Source: CAVVEQ01 sp963804865
Lineage (GTDB): Bacteria > Chloroflexota > Anaerolineae > Anaerolineales > Anaerolineaceae
Length of the DNA: 64,000 nucleotides
Direction: 5' to 3'
Assembly: GCA_963804865.1 (NCBI GenBank)
Contig: CAWDSH010000042.1
Span: forward strand, 558,001 to 622,000
Of the stretch, positions 55,384 through 64,000 are shown piece after piece. The position numbers were made by a program, and so were the translations under genes. Under the pieces are notes generated by a model. That model saw only the letters and a program-made list of their open reading frames with translations, searched no databases and was not told the DNA's origin. Positions within the stretch are counted from its first letter, which is position 1. Every line of letters starts with the position of its first letter.

Positions 55384-58071
55384 TTAATTGGATTTGGGAT
55401 TATTGATCAGATTGAGTTCTTTGACCAGCTCTGCCAGGATCTTCTGTTCTTCAGCTTGGTTATTGATTTTGCCATCGATCCAGCCAGCCTTAAGTACTTC
55501 CAGGATTTGTCGGTAAACCGGTCCTGGGTCAATCCCCAGTTTTCGGAGAATTCTACCGTCCACGGTAGGTTCGATCTTTCTCCATTTGAGTATTAAATTC
55601 TTGATGAGATCATGTTCAAGGTTCGAAAGCGGTCGAAAGTTGATTGCGTACAGTACCGCTGATGAAAATGATGCCAGTTTTTGAGTTATTTCGCTGGGTT
55701 TCAACCCTTTCAGCATTGGGAGGATTGCCAGTGCTTCATGTAGTTCGATGATCGCGTTGATCAAGGTTTTGGGCATGCGCAACCGCTCGGCGAGTTGCAG
55801 GCTGGAATCCCTCTCCAGGAAAGAAAACCACACCAGGTAAAACAGCACCACTCTGATGGGCTCGCGTCCGACAGCGGATGGCAGATCCAATGTGGTGTCT
55901 GGTTTCATATTCAGAAGGGAAACCAATGCTTCCTCGATCTCGGGTGACCAGATCGATGATGGGTGGATTGCAGTCAGCAGATCCAGTTCATGCAATCGGG
56001 CAAACAAGTTTAACGCCTGTTTTTCTTCGATCATCTGATCCAATTCATGCCGGATGCGGATGCCTGAGACTTGTTTGAGCAAGGGACGCGCTTCTTCCAT
56101 GAGTTGAAGGGTGCGGGATTCTATCTGGAAGTCGAAGCGTTGTTCGAAGCGGATAGCCCTGAGCAACCGGGTGGGATCATCCACAAATGATAAGGAATGT
56201 AAGACACGGACCAATCCGTTCTTAAGGTCGCCCTGTCCTCCCCAGTAGTCATAGAGTTCTCCATAATGCCTGCCGTCCAGGCGTAAAGCCATGGTATTGA
56301 TCGTGAAATCACGCCGGTGCAGATCGAGCTTGATACTGCCGCGCTCGACGGTAGGCAGGGCGGTGGGGTATTCGTAAAATTCGGTTCGCGAGCTGATCAG
56401 ATCGATTTCAGCCGGTAGTTCATCCAGTGTCTTGCAGTTGGGAAAATATGACGATTTGAGCAGTTTGTCATGGATTCTGGCAAGCTGCCATTTGGCGGTT
56501 CCGAATCGACCATGCGCGATCACCCGACCGCCATACTGATCGTGCAGTAATTTGGCAAGGGCAATGGCATCCCCTTCCACAACGATATCCAGATCTGTAC
56601 CTGGTCTATTCAGGATCAGGTCGCGGACAAATCCGCCCACGATATAAACCGGCATATGCAGGCCATGGGCATTATTGGCGATGAGTTTGATCAAGCCGAG
56701 TCTTGCCGCGGATAAAGCCGATTCCAGCTTTCGAGCAAGATTTCGATCCTGTATGGATCGATCTTCCTTGCTTGCCATTGTTTTAAGGACATCTGTCCGG
56801 GTGACTATGCCGATTACTTTTGCTGAATCCCCATCGATGACTGGGATTTGTCCCCACCCAGTGTTTGCCATGACTGCCTGGAGTTGATCGAGCGAATCAT
56901 CCGGACGGACGCATACCTCACCGCTTTCCATGAGACTCGTTATGGAAATATCCAGTTTATGCGCCAGGGCACGGTCGACCGCTCTGCGGGTGAGCAATCC
57001 CAGGATCTTGTTGCCATCTACCACGGGGTATCCCTCGTATCCAAAGTGCTGCATCAAGCGGGCTGCTTCCGCAACCGAGGTTTGCGGTGAGATAAGCTTA
57101 GGTCTGCGGGACATGATCTGACCAACTGTCACGGCAGGCTTGATTACGCTGGGAAGCATGCTGACCAGATCAGCCCGGACTTCCTTGATGGCTTTTTCAT
57201 ATTTCCAATCTTTTTTTTCTGAATCTGGTGGATGGATCAATGCCGCCGCCGCGCGTTCATGACCTCCACCCTTAAAATGCGCTGCCAGTTTGGATACATC
57301 CACCTGGTCGCTGGTGGACCGCGCGATCATGCGGATGCCTTCCGAAGTGTTGACCAGGAGGATCAACGCGTCTGGATCGAGCAGGTCGCGCATTTTATGC
57401 GCCACACTGGAAATCTCTTCGTTCATATCCACGGCATTCGCCAGGGCGATGATGATGCTTGTGCCGTGAATGTTGAGCGTTTCGGTCGAGTCCAACAGCC
57501 GGTCATATAATTTCCGTTGGTCGTCGGAAAGGGGAGGGTTCAGGAATTCTGCGGCTATCCGCAGGCTGGCACCTTGTTCGAAAAGGAAGGAAACAGCCTG
57601 CACATCCCGCAGGGTGGTATTGGCATAAAGCAGGGAACCGGTATCTTCATAGATGCCGATCAACAGCATGGTTGCATGGATGAAATTCAGGTTGCCGTTA
57701 TGCTCGCGAATATGCTCGACAAAAAGGGTTGTGCACGCGCCAGTCTCCGCGCTGGATTTTTGCCATGCTGGTGGCAGATCTTGGCGCAGTTGGTGATGGT
57801 CCACCACGTTCACTTTTGTTTCAGCCGAAAAACCCTTTAACGTCACCAGGGACTGGGTATCCACCAGGGTGATGTTCTCAATGGGTTTGTTCGGAAGGTC
57901 GCGAAATTCCACAAAGGGCAGTTCAGAGCCATATAGGTTCAAGAATGCCCTTGCGTTGCGATTGATTCGCGCAGGCAGCACGGGGTAGGCGGTCTCATCC
58001 AATAAAGACGCCCCCAGCATGGCTGCCAGGGCGTCAAAATCAGCCTGCTCGTGGGTAAGAATGACGCGCAT
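55384..58071 (-). CDS. cca: CCA tRNA nucleotidyltransferase fused to DHH and CBS domains
   Basis: About 895 residues in three parts. First a DHH phosphoesterase domain (HEQADFDALAAML, VVDHHQLRQDLP, and GGGHERAAAA of DHHA1), then a CBS pair (RRPKLISPQTSVAEAARLMQ; GEVCVRPDDSLDQLQAVMAN), then a poly(A) polymerase/CCA head (IVGGFVRDLILNRPGTDLDI, RRDFTINTMALRLDG, RLLRAIRFEQRFDF). This fusion is known from deep-branching bacteria and adds or repairs CCA ends; the DHH part may add a phosphodiesterase. The ATG at 58071 starts MRVILTHEQADFD; an upstream ATG at 58086 is possible. Confidence 0.92.
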   Translation of the reverse strand: MRVILTHEQADFDALAAMLGASLLDETAYPVLPARINRNARAFLNLYGSELPFVEFRDLPNKPIENITLVDTQSLVTLKGFSAETKVNVVDHHQLRQDLPPAWQKSSAETGACTTLFVEHIREHNGNLNFIHATMLLIGIYEDTGSLLYANTTLRDVQAVSFLFEQGASLRIAAEFLNPPLSDDQRKLYDRLLDSTETLNIHGTSIIIALANAVDMNEEISSVAHKMRDLLDPDALILLVNTSEGIRMIARSTSDQVDVSKLAAHFKGGGHERAAAALIHPPDSEKKDWKYEKAIKEVRADLVSMLPSVIKPAVTVGQIMSRRPKLISPQTSVAEAARLMQHFGYEGYPVVDGNKILGLLTRRAVDRALAHKLDISITSLMESGEVCVRPDDSLDQLQAVMANTGWGQIPVIDGDSAKVIGIVTRTDVLKTMASKEDRSIQDRNLARKLESALSAARLGLIKLIANNAHGLHMPVYIVGGFVRDLILNRPGTDLDIVVEGDAIALAKLLHDQYGGRVIAHGRFGTAKWQLARIHDKLLKSSYFPNCKTLDELPAEIDLISSRTEFYEYPTALPTVERGSIKLDLHRRDFTINTMALRLDGRHYGELYDYWGGQGDLKNGLVRVLHSLSFVDDPTRLLRAIRFEQRFDFQIESRTLQLMEEARPLLKQVSGIRIRHELDQMIEEKQALNLFARLHELDLLTAIHPSSIWSPEIEEALVSLLNMKPDTTLDLPSAVGREPIRVVLFYLVWFSFLERDSSLQLAERLRMPKTLINAIIELHEALAILPMLKGLKPSEITQKLASFSSAVLYAINFRPLSNLEHDLIKNLILKWRKIEPTVDGRILRKLGIDPGPVYRQILEVLKAGWIDGKINNQAEEQKILAELVKELNLINNPKSN

Positions 58072-58152
58072 GGATTTATTGTACATCAATCCCATTGGCA
58101 TATTTGTTGAGAGCATTTCTCCTGATTTTTTCCGTTAGATTGGGAAAAAGGT

Positions 58153-58158
58153 TATAAT
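58153..58158 (+). promoter_or_regulatory. candidate -10 box for the DedA gene
   Basis: TATAAT 62 bases before the DedA start in the gap between divergent genes. No convincing -35 is seen. Confidence 0.35.
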
Positions 58159-58219
58159 TCCGCCCGCATTACTGATAAATAATACGAATGAATTAATGAG
58201 AAAAAAGAGCAGATTGTAA

Positions 58220-58892
58220 ATGAGTCTTGTAGATTTGATCAACAGTATCAGCAGCTGGGCGCAATCCATCATTGGGACGATGGGCTATCCCGGTTTGGCG
58301 CTGGTCATGTTCCTCGAAAACATTTTTCCGCCCATCCCTTCCGAGATCATCCTGCCCCTGGCAGGATTCATGACCACGCCACAAAACGTCACCTCGGTGC
58401 ATTTCACTGTATTAGGCGTGACCCTGGTGGGATGCTTGGGCTCGTTGGTCGGCGCATGGACATTTTATGGCCTGGCTGCCTGGTTCGGCGAGGAACGCAT
58501 TCGCTGGCTCGTGCGGCGAATTGGCAAGTACTTGTTGTTGAAAGAAACCGATTTCGATAATGCGCTCAAGTTTTTTAATCGCTATCACTCCTATGTCATC
58601 TTTTTTCGGACGCTTTATCCCGATCATTCGCAGCCTGATTTCCCTCCCGGCAGGTATCGCGAGGATGAATCCGCTTGTTTTCACTGCATTCACAGCAGCC
58701 GGAACCGCCATCTGGAGTTTTGTCCTGACATATGCCGGTCGTATTTTGGGCGAGAACTGGTCAGTCATCAGCGAATTCATCAAGAAATACGAACGTGGCG
58801 TGCTGATCGTCACCGGAATACTGATTGTGGTTTTCATCCTTACAAGACTTCTCGATCTCCTTAAACACAAACCAGCCCGGACCACCAGCTGA
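58220..58892 (+). CDS. DedA-family membrane protein, with one apparent frameshift
   Basis: DedA proteins are membrane proteins tied to lipid flipping and envelope homeostasis. MGYPGLALVMFLENIFPPIP and SEIILPLAGFM are the classic N-terminal motif. The frame changes at the six T at 58611-58616; with five, the conserved IFFGRFIPIIRSLISLPAGI appears and the rest (MNPLVFTAFTAAGTAIW) continues to 58892. Corrected length is about 223 residues, normal for the family. Confidence 0.85.
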
Positions 58893-58898
58893 TTTTTC

Positions 58899-58927
58899 AA
58901 GCCCCGTCGCTTCAACGGGGCTTTTTA
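58899..58927 (+). terminator. terminator after the DedA gene
   Basis: AAGCCCCGT (58899-58907) pairs with ACGGGGCTT (58915-58923), a nine-bp stem with a seven-base loop, followed by a T-run. Confidence 0.8.
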
Positions 58928-58974
58928 TTTGGTACCCCCGCCAATCTCTGGTATTATCATCAACGGAGGGCGAA

Positions 58975-60128
58975 ATGTTTCCTGATCTATCGCATGATGA
59001 AATTCTTCGCTATTCCCGCCACCTTCTGATCCCGGAAGTAGGTTTGGAAGGTCAGCGCAAGCTTAAAGCATCTTCGGTGTTGGTTGTGGGTACCGGAGGG
59101 CTGGGATCACCCATCACGCTTTATCTGGCAGCAGCAGGGATAGGCCATCTTGGCATCGTGGACTATGACGCGGTGGAGCTATCCAACCTCCAGCGGCAGG
59201 TGATCCATGGAACATCGACCATCGGGATTCCCAAGGTGGAGTCTGCCCGCGAACGCATAATGGATCTCAATCCCAATATTTCCATTGATAGCTACAACAC
59301 TGTTTTGAATTCGTCCAATGCGAGGAAAATAGCAAAGGTTATCAAATCCTGGTGGACGGTACGGATAATTTCCCTACGCGTTACTTGATGAACGACCTTG
59401 CTGTTCTGACTGGAAAGCCATTTGTCTATGGAGCGGTCTTTCGTTTTGAAGGGCAGGTGAGCGTTTTCGATGCCCAACACGGACCCTGCTATCGCTGCAT
59501 GTTCGCAGTGCCTCCAGATCCGGGCATCATTCCTTCCTGTGCAGAAGGCGGCGTTTTTGGAGTGATGCCGGGGATCATCGGGACCATCCAGGCGACCGAG
59601 GTGATCAAGCTCATTCTTGGGATAGGCGAACCTTTGATCGGCTCGCTCCTCATTGTGGATGGACTGGAATCTAGCTTTCAAAAAGTCACCATTCCCAAGA
59701 ATCCGGAATGCCTGGTCTGCGGCACCAAACCCCTGATCAAGGATTTGATCGATTACGAGGAATTCTGCGGTTCGCCCATCATATCCCCGGATGAGATCCA
59801 ACTGGATCCGGGACAATCGCTTTCACCGCAGGAGCTCTCCAGCTTGATGAAGGACGGGGACGTACTGCGCATCATCGATGTGCGCTCCCCGGTGGAACAG
59901 CAGGTTTCCGTTTTCCCCGGTGCAGAGAACATCCCCCTTGAGCAGCTGCGCGAACACATAACGCAATTAAACCAGGAGCAGCTTATCGTCCTTGTCTGCC
60001 GTACCGGGATACGCTCGGCGCGTGCGGTAAAAATGCTCCTGAAGGCTGGATTTTGCAGGGTTAAAAATCTTAAGGGTGGGATTAATGCCTGGGCACGGGA
60101 AATTGACCCTTCAATTCGGCTTTATTGA
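58975..60128 (+). CDS. moeB: ThiF/MoeB-type adenylyltransferase with rhodanese domain, one apparent frameshift
   Basis: Activates a sulfur-carrier protein C-terminus by adenylation; the rhodanese part can supply sulfur. The N-terminus MFPDLSHDEILRYSRHLLIP, nucleotide loop VVGTGGLGSPITLYLA and HLGIVDYDAVELSNLQRQ are typical. After a break near 59321, VDGTDNFPTRYLMND, zinc cysteines CYRC and CLVC, and a rhodanese domain with LVCRTGIRSARAVKML follow. Corrected length is about 385 residues. GGAGGGCGAA precedes the ATG. The carrier partner is not adjacent, so thiamine, molybdopterin or cysteine pathways remain possible. Confidence 0.85.
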
Positions 60129-60142
60129 ATTGCTGAGGATTC

Positions 60143-61865
60143 ATGCGATTTGGGGTGCGCAATCTCAATGATTTCATCAAGAATAACCTGGTTGCAGTCA
60201 CAATCACTGCAGCTGTTCTGACGCGCCTCATTTTCATCATATATACCCACTACACCGCTGAAGACGCATTCATCACATTTCAGTTTTCCCGCCGCCTGGC
60301 GCAGGGATTGGGCTTTGTCTATAACCCGGGGCATCCAATCTATGGCACAACCACGCCGCTATTTACCCTGTTTTTGGCCGGATGGTTGAAATTATCCTCA
60401 GATCCCCGGCTGGGTGCGTGGATGTTAAACCTGGCTGCTTTTGCCGCTACGATGGTTTTCACCTCTTTATCGCTTGAGAAACTTGGGGTCTCAAAAACCA
60501 GGCAGTGCCTGGTGATTGTCCTTTGTGCTCTATCATCCCGCTTATGGACGGCAGATACCGGTGGCATGGAGACTCCTCTGGTTGTTCTGCTGATGGCGAT
60601 CAGCTGGTATGCAGTAATCCGCGGTTCATTTGCGTGGGCTGGGATTGCTTCCGGGCTCCTGCTCTGGACCCGCATCGATCTTGGCTTTTGGGTGCTGGTG
60701 CTGGCTTTTTCAGCATTCCGCAGGAATTTCAAGACCGGTTTGCTATATTCGGCCATTACTGCAGGGATTTATCTCCCCTGGCTGATTTATGCCACCATCG
60801 TCTTTGGTTCACCCATCCCAAATACCATCGCAGCTAAGGCGATCGCTTATAGCGGGGTTGAATATAACAACCTCTATTCCCATTTCATGGTACTTTTCCG
60901 GCTGTTTTCGCTGAGTGACCTGGCGATCGAGCAATTCAAGTTGACGAATTTGATCTCGATATGCATGATCGCATTTGCGCTCTGGGCGCTTTTTCGGCAG
61001 CGCAGGGAAGCACCATTTCTCCTGCTCGTTTTATTCATTATCATCGAAGGCGCAGTGCTGGTGCTCTACCGGACCACCTACTTCCTGCGTTATTTTGTGC
61101 CGTTGCTTTGGGCTTTCCAGGTGCTGGCCGGCTTGACCCTGGGCGAGCTATGGGACATGGCTGGGGCAAGATCATTGATCAATGGAGTATTGTTATCGCT
61201 TGCTTTCGCCACTGCCCTGGTTTCTGCAATTTCTTTGATCCTGTTCTATGCGACTCCTCTCCCGATCCTTGAATCATTCCTGGATGTTGTTCTATTTATC
61301 TGGTTGGGTCTCTTTGTCCTTTCCGGACTCTTTTTTTCCTATAGATACTTCAATAAAAAACCTCTTCTCACACCACAAGTAGTTAGATCTACCTTGGTAG
61401 CCTTCCTGGTTGTGCTCACCATGCTTGGATTTGAAAATGCGAAGTTGGTACGCTTCCTTCAAGCCAACCGGCATGAAGCGTCACTCACCCGGATCGGTCT
61501 CTGGTTGAATCAAAACACCCCCGTTGGCTTCAACCGTGATGCTTGAACCTCTCGGTTACATCGGATATTATGCCGACCGTATCATGATGGATGAAGTCGG
61601 GTTGGTGACCCCGGAAATTGTGTCTTTGAAAGCGCAAGGAGTGCGCAAAACAGAAGAATATTACCGCATCCTCACACCTGATTACGTGGTCGTGCATTGT
61701 GATGATTCCCTGACCATGCAAACCAAGGGATCAGGGGTGCTGGTCGCAGAATATGGATTTCAGATAGAGATCAATCCTTTGGATTATGATCCAAGCGATG
61801 ATGACCACTCTGCAAAAGGGATCTTTGCGCGCAATGCATGTTACGAAATCTGGAAGAGGTATTAG
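60143..61865 (+). CDS. GT-C type membrane glycosyltransferase, with one apparent frameshift
   Basis: A polytopic protein: after the first helix (NNLVAVTITAAVLTRLIFII), an acidic luminal loop AEDAFITFQFSRRLAQGLGF and YNPGHPIYGTTTPLFTLFLA, as in PMT/ArnT-type GT-C enzymes. The membrane region ends near 61480. The frame shifts at 61529-61530 (an extra T before CAACC), after which the C-terminal luminal part STVMLEPLGYIGYYADRIMM follows to 61865. Corrected length about 573 residues. Substrate unknown. Confidence 0.75.
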
Positions 61866-61911
61866 GGTTTAATAAACCATCTCTTACCAGTATGATGATC
61901 ACTCTCCAAAG

Positions 61912-63282
61912 ATGAAAAAGAAGACAGCAAAATTAAGGTTATTGGATTTCGATCGACCCGGGTGCAGGATTCGAATTCAATTTAAGCAGCCGTATCTATT
62001 GATCCTGGCAGTTGGTGCTATCGCCTGGTACATCATTGATCCGAACCGGGTCAGCGTAGTCGCCACAACCGGGTTGGTGGGCATCCTTTTGATCGCTTAT
62101 CTTTGGGCGAGGCAAATGGCGCTGTACACTCATTCTGGCAGAGAGCTGCTCTACGCAGCATACCAGGTGGGGGATGAATTGGAGGAATCCATCTGGTTCA
62201 AGAATGATTCCCTTCTCCCGGTGATATGGGTTGAATTCAGCGATCGTTCGAATTTGCCCGGGTACACGGTTTCCGCGGTCCGCGCTGCTGGATCAAACAG
62301 CATGAATAAATGGTCCGCCCGGACGATTTGTACCCGCCGGGGTGTTTACAAGCTCGGACCCTGGGAGATGATGATCGGGGAACCTTTTGGCTTGTTTCAA
62401 GTCAGCCATCAATATGAGAAATCGGTTGAGATCCTGGTTTATCCTCCGTTGGCGGAGAAACTGCCTGATTTCAACCTGCGACGGGGTTCGTTGGGTGATC
62501 TCAGGACTATGAACCACGCGGTCTATTCGGAGACCATCCAGGCATATACTACAAGAGCATACCAGCCGGGTGACGCCCTGCGCAGGGTCCACTGGCCGAC
62601 CTCGGCAAAAAAGGGTGATCTCTTTGTCAAGTCGTTCGATCCGGAAACCACGCAGAGTGTCTGGCTCCTTCCGGATTTGGATGCGGGTGTTCAAGCCGGA
62701 TCCGGTGATGAAAACACCGTGGAATTCATCGCGATGCTCACCGCAACCCTGGTCGCGGATCTGCTAAAACAAAAAATGTCCGTGGGATTGGCTGTCATGC
62801 AGGAGGACATGCTTATCCTGCCGCCGGCACAAGGATCCCAAACTCTATGGAATTTATTAAAAGCGATTGCGCCGCTTGAAGTATGCCCGGATTGCGCGCT
62901 CAATGACACATTGACGAAGTTATCCGTATCACCTCTGAAGAATGGCAAACTGGTGGTCATCACACCTTCTGCTGATCCAGGTTGGCTGGGCGCGTTATAC
63001 CAGTTGAATAGGGGATTTGGAAGGAATGCATTGGAGGTGATCCTGATCGATGCTTCCACTTTTGATGAATCACGGGAGGAGCAGAAGGCCGGCACTTTAA
63101 CGATTCAAAAAGAATTGCAGAATCATGGGGTAGGTGTGCATATCCTTGGCAGGGGTGATATTCAACCGAGGTTGGCTGCCTATGGTCAGTTAAACCGCTG
63201 GGAATTCATTTCTTATGGGACAGGGCGTATCCGGGTGGAGAAGAAACCGATGCCACTGGCTATGTCACAAAACAGGTCATGA
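61912..63282 (+). CDS. DUF58 domain protein
   Basis: 456 residues. Two hydrophobic segments near the N-terminus (YLLILAVGAIAWYII, GLVGILLIAYLWA) precede the DUF58 signature TTRAYQPGDALRRVHWPTSA and KKGDLFVKSFD. Such proteins have a von Willebrand-like fold and usually stand next to a MoxR-type ATPase or a transglutaminase. The next gene overlaps by four bases (ATGA) and looks like the membrane part of a transglutaminase-type protein. Confidence 0.82.
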   Translation: MKKKTAKLRLLDFDRPGCRIRIQFKQPYLLILAVGAIAWYIIDPNRVSVVATTGLVGILLIAYLWARQMALYTHSGRELLYAAYQVGDELEESIWFKNDSLLPVIWVEFSDRSNLPGYTVSAVRAAGSNSMNKWSARTICTRRGVYKLGPWEMMIGEPFGLFQVSHQYEKSVEILVYPPLAEKLPDFNLRRGSLGDLRTMNHAVYSETIQAYTTRAYQPGDALRRVHWPTSAKKGDLFVKSFDPETTQSVWLLPDLDAGVQAGSGDENTVEFIAMLTATLVADLLKQKMSVGLAVMQEDMLILPPAQGSQTLWNLLKAIAPLEVCPDCALNDTLTKLSVSPLKNGKLVVITPSADPGWLGALYQLNRGFGRNALEVILIDASTFDESREEQKAGTLTIQKELQNHGVGVHILGRGDIQPRLAAYGQLNRWEFISYGTGRIRVEKKPMPLAMSQNRS

Positions 63283-64000
63283 GAGCAGCAATTTCAAACC
63301 GTTTAAGCAGGTTTATGATCACGCGCTGGGATGGCTGGCTTTTAGTGATCGCCATGACCATGTTGGTGCTATTCAACCTGAATCAAAATCGATCATCGGT
63401 GGATGAGAAGATGATTATTGACCTGGGGTTCATGGCATTTCTTTTCGGTTTATTGCTGGCAGAATCCCGCTGGTCCGGGAGGAGGGCTGCTTTCTACTCA
63501 ATAGCCTCCTCATTTTTGATCTCGGTCTTAAAATACGCTGATTTGGTCCCGCTTTTTTCAAAAGGGTCCGGGTTTTTGGATTGGCTCTTATCAACTCAAA
63601 TGCGCTGGACTCTTTTCGGTCAGCGTTTGGCAGAATGGGGAAGAACCCTGGTTGCAGGAAGATGCTATTGATGGTTCATTTCTGGGTGATTGGATTGGGA
63701 GCATCATCCTCTGGAATGCCCTTATCTGGTTGACCTGGTGGATTTTAAAGAAGCGGAATGGCATGATCGCTGTTATTCCCTGCGGTTTCATTTTGGGTTG
63801 GAATCTCCTTCAGCAGGGGCAAAAAGCACCCTTTTTCATAGCGTATCTATTCCTTGTGATCGTTATCACTGCGATCACATCTTATCGTGCCCAGACATTG
63901 AATTGGGACAACCAGAAAATTGATTGGCCTTACCCGGGTTCTTTCCTTCCCGAGTGGATGACCGCGGCAGGTGTTTTTGCTTTAATCCTTTGTTCCGTTG
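63279..64000 (+). CDS. TgpA-like membrane protein, N-terminal part (partial, frameshifted)
   Basis: Starts MRAAISNRLSRFMITRWDGW and has membrane helices WLLVIAMTMLVLFNL, IDLGFMAFLFGLLLAES. The frame shifts near the GGGG at about 63636; afterwards EPWLQEDAIDGSFLGDWIGS, WNALIWLTWWILKKR and FFIAYLFLVIVITAITSYRA run to the window end without a stop. The position after a DUF58 gene and the multi-helix start fit the DUF3488/transglutaminase (TgpA) family, but the catalytic domain would lie outside the window. Confidence 0.6.

Overview
The window looks like one chromosomal stretch of a Chloroflexota bacterium, most likely class Anaerolineae. This rests on the merged rpoB-str-S10-spc-alpha ribosomal locus with Chloroflexi-like proteins, archaeal-type ProS, the CCA enzyme fused to DHH and CBS domains, and many lineage-typical hypothetical genes. 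It is inference from protein character, not from a database search.

Layout. 1-24.3 kb is an almost unbroken + strand housekeeping block: the 3' part of rpoB, then rpsL-rpsG-fusA-tuf-rpsJ, S10 and spc genes to secY-adk-map, then rpmJ-rpsM-rpsK-rpsD-rpoA-rplQ-truA-rplM-rpsI. rpoC does not follow rpoB, and infA is missing between map and rpmJ. Three internal sigma70-type promoters (before rpsL, rplC and rpmJ) divide the block, and a leader hairpin before rpsL looks like an attenuator. 24.4-35.2 kb carries a MazG with half a tetrapyrrole-methylase domain, a tnaA-lipoprotein pair, a two-gene envelope module (DUF4097-like plus YvlB-like), murE, a propeller lipoprotein, a DmeF-like metal exporter and a PPK2 polyphosphate kinase. 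35.2-37.4 kb is an AT-rich island with wrecked minus-strand genes (a HEPN-type protein and a possible restriction-type nuclease fold), bounded on both sides by palindromes built on the same GGTCGG core. 37.3-43.4 kb has an acetoacetate decarboxylase-like gene, small DUF genes, a tandem flavodoxin duplication and a MarR-ABC exporter operon.

43.4-58.1 kb is mostly minus strand: pnp-rpsO, an AlkD-like HEAT protein, proS, a LOG protein, a DinB protein, a small MazG-like hydrolase, a GT87-like glycosyltransferase, a second divergent EF-G, a GNAT protein and the fused CCA enzyme. 58.2-64 kb returns to the + strand: DedA, ThiF-rhodanese, a GT-C glycosyltransferase, DUF58 and the start of a TgpA-like protein.

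A window-wide oddity is the number of single-base frameshifts, including in fusA and rplD, which cannot plausibly be dead. Several lie in homopolymer runs (rplD A-run, dedA T-run), so most are probably sequence errors. The island genes are broken much more densely and are more likely truly decayed. I found no CRISPR array, transposase, rRNA or tRNA gene. The best candidate for something unusual is the palindrome-bounded HEPN/nuclease island; next are the DUF4097-YvlB module, the half-domain MazG and the large RpoB insertion.
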